A stretch of 64,000 bases of DNA from Gammaproteobacteria bacterium UBA2679 (GTDB lineage: Bacteria; Pseudomonadota; Gammaproteobacteria; Pseudomonadales; Oleiphilaceae): positions 124,001 to 188,000 of the forward strand of contig DEMD01000003.1 in the NCBI GenBank assembly GCA_002354735.1, in the 5' to 3' direction. Positions 47,830-58,127 of the stretch are shown piece by piece. Position numbers and translations under genes: made by a program. The notes below the pieces were generated by a model, which saw only the letters and a program-made list of their open reading frames with translations, had not been told where the DNA came from and searched no databases. Positions within the stretch are counted from its first letter, which is position 1; every line of letters begins with the position of its first letter.

Positions 47830-50145
47830 CTACGCCTTGTGGTTAATGAGCCAGCAGCTGTGAATTCGGGGGTTGCGGGCAAAGTCTTCCGGAATAGACT
47901 GTTTAGTGAAGTCGGTCACCTCGAAGGCTTCCCGGATATCATCATCGAGTTTGAAAGATCTCAGGTTGCAGGAAAACAATAAGGTTCCCTGCTCCGCCAG
48001 CCGTTGCATGGCTGCACGGATCATATCAGCGTGATCGCGCTGGATATCCAGAACGCCCGTCATCCGCTTCGAATTTGAGAAGCTCGGTGGATCCAGGAAG
48101 ATAAGATCGAAGCGCTCCCGCTGCGTTTCCTTCGAAGACAGCCACTCCATGACATCCGCCTGTAAAAACCTGTGGTGCCCGCTGTTGAGACCGTTCAGGC
48201 CGAAATTATGGATGGCCCAATTGAGGTAGGTCTGCGACATATCGATACTCAGTGTCTCTGCTGCACCGCCAGCGGCCGCCTGCAGTGATGCCACCGAGGT
48301 ATAGCTGAAGAGATTGAGCACGCGCTTACCGTTGGCCTGCTCGCGCAGCCAGCTGCGTGCTGGCCTGTGATCGAGAAAGAGGCCGGTATCGAGATAGTCG
48401 TGAAGATTCACATACACCTTCATGCCAGCTTCGTGGACCACCCGGAAGGGAGACGGCAGTGGCGCCTGCCCTGGCTGTCGAGACAGGGGTGATGGGCCAG
48501 ACCTGCCAGCCTTCTCATACTGGCTATTGCCTCGCTGGCGGCTACGCTGCTTGATCACGACCTGCTGTTCACTGAGCTCGAGTACCGATGAAATCACCGC
48601 CCTCGCTGCAATGAGACGCTGCCTGGCCTTTACGGGATCCACTGACTTCGGGGCGGCATATTCCTGAAGGGACACCTCGCCCTCGTACCAGTCCAGTGCA
48701 AAGGCGAACTCCGGAATATCAGCATCATAGAGCCGGTAACAACTCACATCGTGGCGCCCTGCCCATTTGCGGAGCTGCTTGAGATTCTTTTTCAAACGGT
48801 TGGCCAGGGTGTGCTGGTGCTCGCTCCAGACCGCAGGCTCACTGGACTGCGATGGCAAGCCAGAGAGTGGCTGTTCGCTTGTGCGAGCGAACGTGTCGCC
48901 TGGCGCCGGGGCCTCGGAGAGCCTGGCAGCGGTTTTCGGGCCACCATACAGCTCGAACACACTGAGCACGACTTCCAGGTCACCATTGTACAGCTGATAC
49001 TGCTTCTTGGCCTTGAGGTGCATGACCTGCGGAACATCTGGCAAGCCTGACAGCACCGCCAGTCGACAGTTGTGCTTGAGCTGTTTCAGCACCAGTGCCC
49101 AGTCGGCGTAGAGCTGCTGGATTTCAAGTGTATTGCCCAGTCGTTCGCCATAGGGGGGGTTGGTCGCAATGAGCGAATAGGTCGAAGCCTCTGGCGCACT
49201 CATCGCCTCGGTTGCCGAACGTCGCTCCAGCTCGACGAACTCGACGACGTCGGCGCTCCTGACGTTGATGCTGGCATGGGTCAGGGCCTTCGGATCGACA
49301 TCGCGACCGAGGCAACGGCCGGTCCAGCGCTGTCGCGCAGCCGCTGCCTGAGCCGTGGCTTCAACCACCACGTTCTGCCAGAGCTCTGGCTCATGCCAGC
49401 TGGCATGCTGGAACAGCCCTGTTTCCCGCAGCAGCCCAGGCGCCTGTTGCGTAGCCATATGGGCGGCCTCGATCAGAATGGTACCAGAACCACAAAATGG
49501 ATCGAGCATGGAGGCGGCAGGATCTGCGCTCACCATCTCTGGCCAGCCAGCGCGCATCAGAACGGCAGCGGCCAAATGCTCCTTCACGGGCGCGGCGCCC
49601 TGGGCATTGCGGTAACCTCGCTGGTGCAGGCTGCGACGACTGCAGTCAAGTGCGATAGTGAAGCCACGACCGAACCCTAGAGCTATGACCTGGCGGGCAT
49701 TGTCACGGTCAAGATAGGGCGCCTCTTTCCCGGCGGCGCGAAACGCATCGACGATGCCATCCTTGACCAGCTGCGCACCAAAACCGGCACTTCGAATATC
49801 CCCATCCTGGCCCTTCGCATCGATCCAGAATGGACTCCCCGGCTTGAGCAGGCGGACCCAGTCGATGCTGGAAGCAGCCTCGGACAGCGCACTCACCTGT
49901 GTCGTTTTGTTATCCACAGCGAGGTTTATTAACACTCTGCTTACCAGACGGCTGTACATGAGCAGCCAGTAGATCTGCCCCAGGGTGGCCTGGGTAACCG
50001 CCCTGGTACGAAGCAGCTGATCTGTCTGCAGGCCGCAGCCCGCAATCTCTGACGCCACAAGATGATCGAAGCCTCGAGGGTACACCAGCTGAATCTGGGT
50101 GGTCTGCAAGCTGTCACTAAACAAGGGATTAGAATTAAAAGTCAT
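47830..50145 (-). CDS. rlmKL: bifunctional 23S rRNA methyltransferase RlmKL
   Basis: About 771 residues; fusion enzyme making m2G2445 (RlmL part) and m7G2069 (RlmK part) in 23S rRNA. Order: THUMP domain (about 60-165), RlmL methyltransferase with MLDPFCGSGTILIEA and ATNPPYGERLG, a linker, then RlmK with RVLNLFSYTSVASLQAA and FLDPPSFSNSKRM. The open frame runs to 50241; the ATG at 50145 (MTFNSNPLF) gives a family-like N-terminus. The pyrD-rmf-rlmKL grouping is typical of Pseudomonas. A perfect DnaA-box sequence lies inside the gene at 49910-49918, possibly by chance. Confidence 0.94.
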   Translation of the reverse strand: MTFNSNPLFSDSLQTTQIQLVYPRGFDHLVASEIAGCGLQTDQLLRTRAVTQATLGQIYWLLMYSRLVSRVLINLAVDNKTTQVSALSEAASSIDWVRLLKPGSPFWIDAKGQDGDIRSAGFGAQLVKDGIVDAFRAAGKEAPYLDRDNARQVIALGFGRGFTIALDCSRRSLHQRGYRNAQGAAPVKEHLAAAVLMRAGWPEMVSADPAASMLDPFCGSGTILIEAAHMATQQAPGLLRETGLFQHASWHEPELWQNVVVEATAQAAAARQRWTGRCLGRDVDPKALTHASINVRSADVVEFVELERRSATEAMSAPEASTYSLIATNPPYGERLGNTLEIQQLYADWALVLKQLKHNCRLAVLSGLPDVPQVMHLKAKKQYQLYNGDLEVVLSVFELYGGPKTAARLSEAPAPGDTFARTSEQPLSGLPSQSSEPAVWSEHQHTLANRLKKNLKQLRKWAGRHDVSCYRLYDADIPEFAFALDWYEGEVSLQEYAAPKSVDPVKARQRLIAARAVISSVLELSEQQVVIKQRSRQRGNSQYEKAGRSGPSPLSRQPGQAPLPSPFRVVHEAGMKVYVNLHDYLDTGLFLDHRPARSWLREQANGKRVLNLFSYTSVASLQAAAGGAAETLSIDMSQTYLNWAIHNFGLNGLNSGHHRFLQADVMEWLSSKETQRERFDLIFLDPPSFSNSKRMTGVLDIQRDHADMIRAAMQRLAEQGTLLFSCNLRSFKLDDDIREAFEVTDFTKQSIPEDFARNPRIHSCWLINHKA

Positions 50146-50406
50146 TTTTATAGACCAAACTATTCGTTCACATGCAGCGTCTGTTAACGCTACTTTGATG
50201 GTGTGGAGACTGTCGCCCATGCATAACGCAGTGGCAAGCACAGATTAATATTGATACCGCCACAACGGCAACGGTCGTCCGCCATGCCTGACAGGGCCCG
50301 ATTCTAGCGCTCCGGTCCTCACCGGGGGCAGCCATAAAGGGCACCGGGAACTCGAGTTCTGTCAGCATCGTGTTTCCAATTTACCAGATCGTGAGGAATG
50401 GAAATA

Positions 50407-50607
50407 ATGAAGAGACAGAAGCGTGACATGTCTGAACGAGCGTATTCGAAAGGCTACCAGGTCGGCGTATCGGGTCGTTCAAAAGATCTTTGTCCAGACA
50501 CCAATCACGATACATGGATGAGCGGCTGGCGTGATGGCCGCGCAGATAACTGGGATGGATTCACCGGAGTTTCCGGCCTTCACAAGCAACCTACCCTGAA
50601 CGGCTGA
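50407..50607 (+). CDS. rmf: ribosome modulation factor
   Basis: 66-residue basic protein that dimerises 70S ribosomes into inactive 100S particles in stationary phase. The start MKRQKRDMSERAYSKGYQ is shared with E. coli Rmf, and GWRDGRADNWDGFTG is close to the longer C-terminal part of Pseudomonas Rmf. The frame opens three codons earlier (50398), but GAGGA at 50393-50397 is correctly spaced only for the ATG at 50407. The 261 bases before it, between divergent rlmKL and rmf, hold no gene and presumably both promoters. Confidence 0.95.
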   Translation: MKRQKRDMSERAYSKGYQVGVSGRSKDLCPDTNHDTWMSGWRDGRADNWDGFTGVSGLHKQPTLNG

Positions 50608-50696
50608 TCAGGCAGCCAGTATGTGTTGACGAGCAGCGACCTTCCCTGGCCAGAGTCTGACCAGGCTGACTTATCCACTCACTCATCGTCGCCTCG

Positions 50697-51770
50697 TCAG
50701 GCAGCCCGATTCACGGGCTGCCCCAAATTCAGATCTGCGATAGCTTCTACAAGTGCAGGTCCAGCATAAATAAATCCGGTATACACCTGCACCAATGCGG
50801 CGCCAGCCTTTAGTTTGGCCTCTGCGTCTGATGGCGTCATGATGCCACCCGATGCGATCACAGGCATTTCCGAGTTCACCGATTTCAACGCCGTCACCAG
50901 CCAATGCAGCAACTCGTCCGCACGCGCGGTCAATGGTGCGCCACTGAGGCCACCGATCTCACGGGCGTGCTGCGCCGTTTCCACCCCCTGGCGAGACAGC
51001 GTGGTATTAGTTGCAATCAATGCATCAATGCCGGCTCGATGCGCCTGTTCGGCCACACTTTGGACTTCTTCCTGCGTCAGGTCGGGTGCAATTTTCAAAG
51101 CGAGCGGCACATAACGGCCGGATTGCTTCTCCAGACGCGCCTGCTCAGCCTTCATTGTTTCCAGCAGCTGATCGAGGGCCGCGCCAAACTGGAGCGCTCT
51201 CAGACCGGGCGTGTTCGGTGAAGAGAGATTGATAGTGACGTAATCCGCCACATGATGAACCGCTCTGAAACAGTCAAGGTAGTCGACATGGGCAGATTCC
51301 GCGGGCGTATCCTTGTTCTTGCCGATATTGACGCCAACGATCCCCGGCCACTTACGCACCTCGAGACGCGACACCAGCTTTTCCACACCCCGGTTATTGA
51401 AGCCCATCCGGTTGATGATGGCCTGTCGATCCTCGAGACGGAACATGCGGGGCTTTTCGCTCCCGACCTGCGGCTTCGGCGTCACTGTACCTACTTCGAT
51501 AAAGCCGAAACCGAGTGAGCCGAAGGCGTCGATGCACTCACCGTCCTTATCCAGTCCAGCCGCAAGCCCAACGCGATTCGGAAACTCGAGGCCCATGACA
51601 GTGACGACGCCGGCCTGTCCTGCAACCGAACCACGAGCAAGACGCTTCAGAAGCCCGGTGCGTTGCATGAAACGAAGGCCTGCCAGTGCCTTGTCATGAG
51701 ATTGCTCCGCATCCAGTCGAAACAGGAAATTTTTCATCCACGGATACATTCTTGCCAGAGCGCTCAACAT
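50697..51770 (-). CDS. pyrD: dihydroorotate dehydrogenase (quinone), class 2
   Basis: 357-residue membrane-associated flavoenzyme oxidising dihydroorotate in pyrimidine synthesis with quinone as acceptor. The N-terminal helix (about 1-40) is the class 2 membrane anchor. FMN and substrate segments are GLAAGLDKDGE, INRMGFNNRG, VNIGKNKDTP, the catalytic Ser loop INLSSPNTPGLR and VIASGGIM. A strong GGGAGGG ribosome site precedes the ATG. It is convergent with rmf. Confidence 0.96.
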   Translation of the reverse strand: MLSALARMYPWMKNFLFRLDAEQSHDKALAGLRFMQRTGLLKRLARGSVAGQAGVVTVMGLEFPNRVGLAAGLDKDGECIDAFGSLGFGFIEVGTVTPKPQVGSEKPRMFRLEDRQAIINRMGFNNRGVEKLVSRLEVRKWPGIVGVNIGKNKDTPAESAHVDYLDCFRAVHHVADYVTINLSSPNTPGLRALQFGAALDQLLETMKAEQARLEKQSGRYVPLALKIAPDLTQEEVQSVAEQAHRAGIDALIATNTTLSRQGVETAQHAREIGGLSGAPLTARADELLHWLVTALKSVNSEMPVIASGGIMTPSDAEAKLKAGAALVQVYTGFIYAGPALVEAIADLNLGQPVNRAA

Positions 51771-51913
51771 CCGTTGCCCTCCCTCTTTGCTACGTTTTCA
51801 ACTCCGCACCAGCCGCCCGGCTCGTGTCGAGGCGGGAGTATAACGAGGCAGCAGCGAAGACGAAAGAACAGACGTCTCGGCCCTGTGGAAAGCTATTGTT
51901 TCAGTACTGTCAC

Positions 51914-51936
51914 TTATCCACGAATTCTGTGGATAA
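51914..51936. promoter_or_regulatory. inverted pair of DnaA-box-like sequences
   Basis: TTATCCACG (51914-51922) and TGTGGATAA (51928-51936, the reverse complement of the perfect box TTATCCACA) face each other across five bases containing AATTC. They lie in the 263-base gap between pyrD and the permease gene, about 145 bases upstream of pyrD. A further TTATCCACT is at 50671-50679 after rmf. No dnaA, dnaN or AT-rich unwinding region is visible, so this is not oriC; a DnaA-controlled promoter or titration site is possible. Confidence 0.45.
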
Positions 51937-52033
51937 CTGTGTGTGTATCGCAATAGCAACCTCCCGGAGCCTACTGCGGCGCGGCTTTGACGCAGATCGT
52001 GCGAAATTTGTCCAGGTCGATTGCCAGCACTAC

Positions 52034-52786
52034 TTATGAAAAAAAGGACGTGTATAAAGTTCGGAATGCAAGCCCTGTCAGCACCAATTTAAACCAAAAT
52101 TTGAAGCGATCTTCATTGACATGTTGAAGAACACGCAGTCCGACCTTCGTCCCCACCCCGGCGGCCAACACCATGCAGACCAGCACAGTGAGCCATGGCA
52201 GGAAGCTGAAACCGGCCAGACCGAACACCAGAATTTTCAGACCATGCTGTGTAGTCATACAGGTAGAAAACAGTGCGGTATAGCGCCATTTATCCAGACC
52301 CGAGCGGCCAATCCAGGCTGAAACCAGTGGTCCTGTGGCGCCTACGAGCATGGTGGCCAGGGTAGTGAGCAGGCCGCCTGTCATCAGACCCAGCGGACTC
52401 CGTAAGCCCAGCTGAGGCACCTTGCCCCAGCAGAGATAGAGTATGAAGAGCGAAATGATGACGGGAATCCATTGCTGATCCATACGTACCAGCAGTGCGA
52501 CCGCCATCACCGACGCCACCAGCGCACCGCCTGCGAAAAACAGCGCCTGCGAAGTGTCCAGATGCTCCCGGGTCAAGACGGCCCTGCTCGCGTTGGAGCC
52601 CATCTGCACGAGACCGTGTAGCGGGATGAGCGCCAGCGGCGGTACCAGACCCGCCATGATGATGATCAACAACGAGCCACCACCGACCCCCAACGCCGCC
52701 GTCAAGACAGAACCAGTGAAGCTCGCCACAGACAGCAGGATAAGATCGATGACCGAAATCATCTCTGGCAACAGTGAGTCGATCAC
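52034..52786 (-). CDS. TauE/SafE-family membrane permease
   Basis: 250 residues, about seven to eight helices, of the sulfite-exporter (TauE/SafE) family. The characteristic N-terminal repeat is SFTGSVLTAALGVGGGSLLI, and the matching second-half segment is TLATMLVGATGPLVSAWIG. LVQMGSNASRAVL is also typical. The start is GTG three bases after the uvrB stop; an ATG eight codons later (52762) is the alternative. Co-transcription with uvrB is likely from spacing but functionally unexplained. Substrate unknown, perhaps a sulfur oxyanion or organic acid. Confidence 0.85.
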   Translation of the reverse strand: MIDSLLPEMISVIDLILLSVASFTGSVLTAALGVGGGSLLIIIMAGLVPPLALIPLHGLVQMGSNASRAVLTREHLDTSQALFFAGGALVASVMAVALLVRMDQQWIPVIISLFILYLCWGKVPQLGLRSPLGLMTGGLLTTLATMLVGATGPLVSAWIGRSGLDKWRYTALFSTCMTTQHGLKILVFGLAGFSFLPWLTVLVCMVLAAGVGTKVGLRVLQHVNEDRFKFWFKLVLTGLAFRTLYTSFFS

Positions 52787-52789
52787 CGC

Positions 52790-54808
52790 TCAGGCCATCA
52801 GGCTGTTGGTCTTGATCTTCTGCAAGCGGTCGCGAAGTTGGGCGGCCTTCTCGAATTCGAGGTTCCTGGCCGCTTCGTACATGGCATCTTCGAGCGCCTT
52901 GAGCGCCTTCATGGCCTGCTTCGGATCGTCTGGCAGAACATCAGGGCCAGTGTAGTCCGCAGTCGGTTCGGCCACCTTGCGCTGCGCAGGGCCTTTCTTC
53001 TTGCCCGGGTTATAGGCGCCTTCCATGATGTCCTGCACATTCTTGTCCAGGGCGGTCGGGGTAATGCCGTGTTCGAGGTTATGCTCGATCTGCTTGTTGC
53101 GGCGGCGTTCGGTTTCGTCCAGCGCCCGCTGCATGCTGTCAGTTATCTTGTCCGCATACAGGATGGCCCGCCCACGCAGGTTTCGCGCAGCTCGGCCGAT
53201 GGTCTGTATAAGCGAGCGATCACTGCGCAGGAAGCCTTCCTTGTCGGCATCGAGTATGGCGACGAGAGAGACCTCAGGCATGTCCAGGCCTTCCCTGAGC
53301 AGGTTGATACCGACGAGCACATCGAACACGCCAAGCCTGAGATCACGAATGATCTCGACCCGTTCAACAGTATCGATATCCGAATGCAGGTAGCGGACCC
53401 GCACGCCATGCTCCATCAGGTAATCCGTAAGATCCTCCGCCATCCGCTTGGTCAGCACCGTTACCAGGACGCGCTCCTGGCGCTCGACCGTGGTTCGGAT
53501 CTGACCCATCAGATCATCAACCTGTGTCTTGGCTGGCAGGATCTCGATCACAGGATCAATGAGGCCGGTCGGCCGCACCACCTGTTCCACGATCTGCCCC
53601 TGATGCTCAGCTTCATATTTGCTCGGCGTGGCGGACACAAAAATGGTCTGCGGCGCCGTGCGCTCCCACTCGTCAAAACGAAGTGGCCGGTTATCGAGCG
53701 CCGAAGGTAGCCTGAAACCGTATTCGACCAGCGTCTCCTTGCGCGAACGGTCACCACGGTACATGGCGCCAATCTGAGGGACGGTCGCGTGTGACTCGTC
53801 GATGATGAGCAGCGCATCTGGCGGCAGGTAGTCGTAGAGGGTCGGTGGCGGCTCGCCTGTGGCACGACCGGACAGGTAGCGGCTGTAGTTCTCGATGCCG
53901 TTACAGTAGCCAAGCTCCTGCATCATCTCGAGATCGTAGCGGCAGCGCTCCTCGAGTCGCTGGGCTTCGAGGAGGCGATGATTGTCACGCAGGTTCTTCA
54001 GGCGCTCGGTCAGTTCGCTCTTGATGCCGCTGATGGCGTCGAGGATGATTTGACGCGGCGTGACATAGTGCGTCTTGGGGTAAATAGTGGCTCGCGGCAC
54101 CTTGCGGATGACTTCCCCGGTGAGCGGATCGAACCATGAAAGCGACTCGACCTCATCATCGAATAGCTCGATTCGCAGGGCCTCGCTCTCCGATTCAGCC
54201 GGAAACACGTCAATCACGTCCCCCCTCACCCGATAATTGGCTCGGTGCAGTTCGACATCGTTACGCTTGTACTGCAGCTCTGCCAGCCGCCTGACTATGG
54301 TGCGCTGATCGATAGTATCCCCGCGGTCCAGGTGCAGCATCATCTTCATGTAGGACTTCGGATCGCCGAGACCATAAATGCAGGAGACCGTGGCCACGAT
54401 GATGACATCGCGGCGCTCCATCAAGGCCTTGGTAGCCGACAGCCGCATTTGCTCGATATGCTCGTTGACCGACGAATCCTTCTCGATAAAGGTGTCCGAA
54501 GACGGTACATAGGCTTCTGGCTGGTAGTAGTCGTAGTAGGACACAAAATATTCGACGGCGTTATTCGGGAAAAATTCCTTGAACTCGCCATAGAGCTGCG
54601 CAGCCAGTGTCTTGTTGTGCGCCAGTACCATGGTTGGCCGGTTCACCTGTGAGATGACATTGGCCATGGTGTAGGTCTTGCCGCTACCGGTCACCCCCAA
54701 AAGGGTCTGATGGCTCAGACCATCGTTCAGCCCCTCTACGAGCTTCGCGATCGCCTGAGGCTGATCGCCCGCCGGCGCATAGGTACTCTTCAGTTCAAAT
54801 GATTTCAT
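52790..54808 (-). CDS. uvrB: excinuclease ABC subunit B
   Basis: 672-residue helicase-like damage-verification subunit of nucleotide excision repair. Walker A is [14 protein letters not shown], the beta-hairpin region includes [25 protein letters not shown] residues near 90-110, DEAD-type box [11 protein letters not shown], helicase motif [11 protein letters not shown], and the C-terminal UVR motif is [20 protein letters not shown] see no LexA box in the 104 bases between it and the divergent aminotransferase, unlike in E. coli. Confidence 0.97.
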   Translation of the reverse strand: MKSFELKSTYAPAGDQPQAIAKLVEGLNDGLSHQTLLGVTGSGKTYTMANVISQVNRPTMVLAHNKTLAAQLYGEFKEFFPNNAVEYFVSYYDYYQPEAYVPSSDTFIEKDSSVNEHIEQMRLSATKALMERRDVIIVATVSCIYGLGDPKSYMKMMLHLDRGDTIDQRTIVRRLAELQYKRNDVELHRANYRVRGDVIDVFPAESESEALRIELFDDEVESLSWFDPLTGEVIRKVPRATIYPKTHYVTPRQIILDAISGIKSELTERLKNLRDNHRLLEAQRLEERCRYDLEMMQELGYCNGIENYSRYLSGRATGEPPPTLYDYLPPDALLIIDESHATVPQIGAMYRGDRSRKETLVEYGFRLPSALDNRPLRFDEWERTAPQTIFVSATPSKYEAEHQGQIVEQVVRPTGLIDPVIEILPAKTQVDDLMGQIRTTVERQERVLVTVLTKRMAEDLTDYLMEHGVRVRYLHSDIDTVERVEIIRDLRLGVFDVLVGINLLREGLDMPEVSLVAILDADKEGFLRSDRSLIQTIGRAARNLRGRAILYADKITDSMQRALDETERRRNKQIEHNLEHGITPTALDKNVQDIMEGAYNPGKKKGPAQRKVAEPTADYTGPDVLPDDPKQAMKALKALEDAMYEAARNLEFEKAAQLRDRLQKIKTNSLMA

Positions 54809-54912
54809 ACGTCCTTCAATCCGTGTCAGGCGCTATCGATGCAAACAGCCTGATGTTACAATTTCGCCCAGCGTTTTCTCCCACTCTCAACAATCAAGAA
54901 AGGATCGCCTGC

Positions 54913-56094
54913 GTGGAAATTCAGTTGTCGGATCGTGTCAACAGCATCAAACCATCGCCTACTCTCGCCGTGACCAATCGCGCCGCCGAGCTCAAGGCAG
55001 CGGGTAATGATGTCATCGCACTTGGCGCCGGAGAACCGGACTTTGATACGCCAGAGCATATCAAGGAAGCGGCCATCAAGGCGATCAGAGACGGGCGCAC
55101 GAAATATACCGCTGTCGATGGCACGCCTGAGCTGAAGCACGCGATCATCGAAAAATTCCGGCGCGACAATAACCTGAAATACGAAGCCAACCAGATACTC
55201 GTGTCATGTGGGGGCAAACAGAGTTTCTTCAACCTGTCGCTCGCGCTGCTCAACCCCGGTGACGAGGTCATTATCCCGGCACCCTACTGGGTATCCTACC
55301 CGGACATGGTACTGATCTCCGGCGGAAAGCCAGTCATCATCGAGACCACGGTCGAAGCGCGCTTCAAAATCACGCCCGAACAACTGGAACAGGCCATTAC
55401 GCCGAAGACCCGGCTATTCGTTATCAACAGCCCCTCCAATCCCAGTGGTGTCGCCTATACCCGCAAGGAACTCACGGCGCTGGCTGAAGTGCTCAAGAAG
55501 CACGAACAGGTACTGATTGCCACCGACGACATGTATGAACACCTGCTCTGGAACGACGAAGGCTTCTGCAACCTGCTGGATGTCGCGCCTGAACTCACTG
55601 ACCGGACAGTCGTCCTGAACGGAGTATCCAAGGCTTACTCCATGACCGGGTGGCGAATCGGTTACGCCGGTGGGCCTCTCAAGCTGATCAACGCCATGAA
55701 GAAGGTGCAGTCACAGAGTACATCGAATCCAGCATCGATTTCACAGGCAGCGGCAGTGGCTGCACTGACTGGCGATCAGGACTGCATCAAGCCAATGCTG
55801 AAGGCATTCAAGGAGCGGCATGATTACATCGTGGGCGCGCTCAATACGATTCCTGGCGTCAACTGCCCTGAATCTGATGGTACGTTCTACAGCTTTCCCG
55901 GCTTCCAGGGTGTGATGGAGCGGCTCGGCATGGCCAACGATGTCGAGCTCGCCGAACTTCTTCTGGTCAAGAACGGGGTTGCGCTCGTGCCAGGCTCAGC
56001 GTTTGGTACGCCCGGGCATCTGCGAATTTCCTTCGCGACCAGCATGAGCAATCTTGAAAAAGCCATGCAGCGTCTGCAAGAGCTGGGTAAGTAG
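54913..56094 (+). CDS. class I aminotransferase, aspartate aminotransferase type (AspC/AatA)
   Basis: About 393 residues; PLP enzyme most like the prokaryotic 1b aspartate aminotransferases. Substrate-binding start VNSIKPSPTLAVTNRAAEL, LGAGEPDFDTPEHI, NSPSNPSGVAYT, the PLP lysine in NGVSKAYSMTGWRIGY and the terminal Arg in GHLRISFATS are all present. The open frame extends to 54799, but the GTG at 54913 has AAGGA at ideal spacing and gives the normal family N-terminus. Five bases after its stop begins uup. Confidence 0.92.
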   Translation: MEIQLSDRVNSIKPSPTLAVTNRAAELKAAGNDVIALGAGEPDFDTPEHIKEAAIKAIRDGRTKYTAVDGTPELKHAIIEKFRRDNNLKYEANQILVSCGGKQSFFNLSLALLNPGDEVIIPAPYWVSYPDMVLISGGKPVIIETTVEARFKITPEQLEQAITPKTRLFVINSPSNPSGVAYTRKELTALAEVLKKHEQVLIATDDMYEHLLWNDEGFCNLLDVAPELTDRTVVLNGVSKAYSMTGWRIGYAGGPLKLINAMKKVQSQSTSNPASISQAAAVAALTGDQDCIKPMLKAFKERHDYIVGALNTIPGVNCPESDGTFYSFPGFQGVMERLGMANDVELAELLLVKNGVALVPGSAFGTPGHLRISFATSMSNLEKAMQRLQELGK

Positions 56095-56099
56095 TCGCC

Positions 56100-58049
56100 A
56101 TGCCATTACTGCATCTTGATCAGATTTCTCTCGCCTATGGCATGAAGCCCTTGCTCGACAATGTTTCGGTCGTTATCGAGCGGGGTGAAAAGGTCGCGCT
56201 CGTGGGGCGCAACGGCGAGGGAAAATCGACCCTGCTACGCCTGCTGTCGAAACAGGCGGAGCCGGATAGCGGCGAGATCCGCGGTCTGGATGCCATAAAT
56301 GTCGGCGTACTCGACCAGGACCTGCCTGAGCGTACAGACACGACAGTGTTCGAACTGGTTGCCGGTGGTCTGGCGGAAGCCGGTGAACTCATCACCCAGT
56401 TCCATGAGCTTTCGCACAGCGAGCTCGATGAAAAGGGACTGGAAGCGCTTTCTGTCGTGCAGTCACGAATGGAAGCCCTGAATGCCTGGCAGCTTGAAAC
56501 CAAGGTCGAGGCGATCATCACACAGCTTGGGCTCAAGCCAGAGGTGACGCTGAAGTCACTTTCCGGCGGCTGGCGTCGACGTGCCCTACTGGGGCGCGCG
56601 CTGGTATCCGACCCTGATCTGCTGCTGCTCGACGAACCGACCAACCATCTGGACATTCCAGCCATCGAATGGCTTGAAGGCTTCATCCGTAACTTCCGTG
56701 GTGCGGTTATTGTCGTGACACACGACCGGCGCTTCCTGGCGAATATCGTCAATCGGGTGCTGGAACTCGATAGAGGCAATATCTATTCGGTCAGTGCAAG
56801 TTATCCGGAGTATCTGAATCAGCGGGAAAAGCGTCTACAGGATGAAGCCACCGAGCAGGCGCTGTTCGACAAGCGCCTGGCTGAGGAAGAGGTGTGGATT
56901 CGTCAGGGCATCAAGGCCCGTCGCACCAGAAACGAAGGTCGTGTGCGCGCGCTGAAAGCCTTGCGTGTGGAAAGATCGCAGCGCAGGGAGCAGCAGGGCA
57001 AGGCCAATATCGAGCTTGAAAATGCCGACAAGAGCGGCAAGCTGGTTATCGAAGCCGAAGGCGTGACCTACAGCTATGACGGCAACAGTAGCGACACCCC
57101 CGTAGTAAATAAACTTACCTTGCAGATACAGCGCGGCGACCGCATCGGCATTGTCGGCAGTAATGGTTGTGGCAAATCGACCCTTCTGAAACTTCTGCTG
57201 GGCGGCCTCGAGCCAGATTCAGGTAAGGTCAAGCACGGTACAAAGCTGCAGATCGCCTATTTCGATCAGCTGCGTAATCAGCTCGACCCAAAGAAAACCG
57301 TTATCGACAACGTCAGCGGTGGTCAGGATTTCATCGAAATCAATGGCAAGCGCAAGCATATCATCGGCTACCTCGGCGACTTCCTGTTCCCGCCTGCGCG
57401 GGCACGGACACCACTATCGGCACTCTCTGGTGGTGAGCGCAACCGGGTGCTGCTCGCCAAGCTGTTCACCCAGCCAGCAAACCTGCTGGTGATGGACGAA
57501 CCAACCAACGACCTCGATGTCGAGACCTTGGAAATGCTTGAAGAGCTGCTGACCGAATACAAGGGCACGCTGCTACTGGTCAGCCACGATCGGGAGTTCC
57601 TTGATCAGGTAGTCACGAGCACCCTAGCCTACGAGGGGCAGGGTCGCTTCAAGGAGTATGTCGGCGGCTACACCGATTGGGTACGTCAGGGCCATGGCTT
57701 CACCACCGCAAATAGCGGCCTCGAGAGCCTGGCTGACGATACGGCGGCGGCCGATAGCAATCAGGCTGACACCACCCCCTCGGTCGCCGCGAGTGTTGCA
57801 GCGCCTGCTGCGCCAAAGCCCGAGCCAAAGAAGAAGCTCAGCTATAAACTGGAGCGCGAACTCCAGCAACTGCCGACTCAGATCGAGACGCTTGAATCGG
57901 CCATCACGACCATGCAGCTGGCGATGGCAGAACCTGGCTTTTTTGCCCGTGAGCAGAGTGAAATCAACAAGGATACGGACAAGCTGGCACGCCTGGAAGG
58001 CGAGCTCGCTTCGGCCATGGAACGCTGGCTCGAACTCGAGTCGATGTAG
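56100..58049 (+). CDS. uup: ABC-F ATPase Uup
   Basis: 649 residues with two ATP-binding domains and no membrane segment. Walker A motifs are GRNGEGKSTLL (first) and GSNGCGKSTLL (second); signatures are LSGGWRRRALLGRAL and LSGGERNRVLLAKLF; Walker B segments LLLLDEPTNHLD and LLVMDEPTNDLD. The inter-domain linker is basic. A Ala/Pro-rich spacer leads to a C-terminal coiled coil (about 575-649) that binds branched DNA or ribosomes in Uup. Uup affects precise transposon excision and ribosome-linked functions. Confidence 0.94.
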   Translation: MPLLHLDQISLAYGMKPLLDNVSVVIERGEKVALVGRNGEGKSTLLRLLSKQAEPDSGEIRGLDAINVGVLDQDLPERTDTTVFELVAGGLAEAGELITQFHELSHSELDEKGLEALSVVQSRMEALNAWQLETKVEAIITQLGLKPEVTLKSLSGGWRRRALLGRALVSDPDLLLLDEPTNHLDIPAIEWLEGFIRNFRGAVIVVTHDRRFLANIVNRVLELDRGNIYSVSASYPEYLNQREKRLQDEATEQALFDKRLAEEEVWIRQGIKARRTRNEGRVRALKALRVERSQRREQQGKANIELENADKSGKLVIEAEGVTYSYDGNSSDTPVVNKLTLQIQRGDRIGIVGSNGCGKSTLLKLLLGGLEPDSGKVKHGTKLQIAYFDQLRNQLDPKKTVIDNVSGGQDFIEINGKRKHIIGYLGDFLFPPARARTPLSALSGGERNRVLLAKLFTQPANLLVMDEPTNDLDVETLEMLEELLTEYKGTLLLVSHDREFLDQVVTSTLAYEGQGRFKEYVGGYTDWVRQGHGFTTANSGLESLADDTAAADSNQADTTPSVAASVAAPAAPKPEPKKKLSYKLERELQQLPTQIETLESAITTMQLAMAEPGFFAREQSEINKDTDKLARLEGELASAMERWLELESM

Positions 58050-58127
58050 CGTGTGGGCTGCGTCCGTGTGAGCCAGACAGGCTCGATGACGTAGTGATTC
58101 ATCATATAAGCTGAAAGGAGACACGAT

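Noticed and set aside
50671..50679. TTATCCACT as an independent regulatory site
   Set aside because: A single imperfect box after rmf is weak on its own; it is mentioned only with the pair at 51914-51936.
51914..51936. Replication origin
   Set aside because: Only two clustered DnaA boxes, no AT-rich unwinding region and no dnaA, dnaN, gidA or parAB nearby.
54809..54912. LexA box upstream of uvrB
   Set aside because: No CTGT-N8-ACAG or close variant is present in the divergent region.
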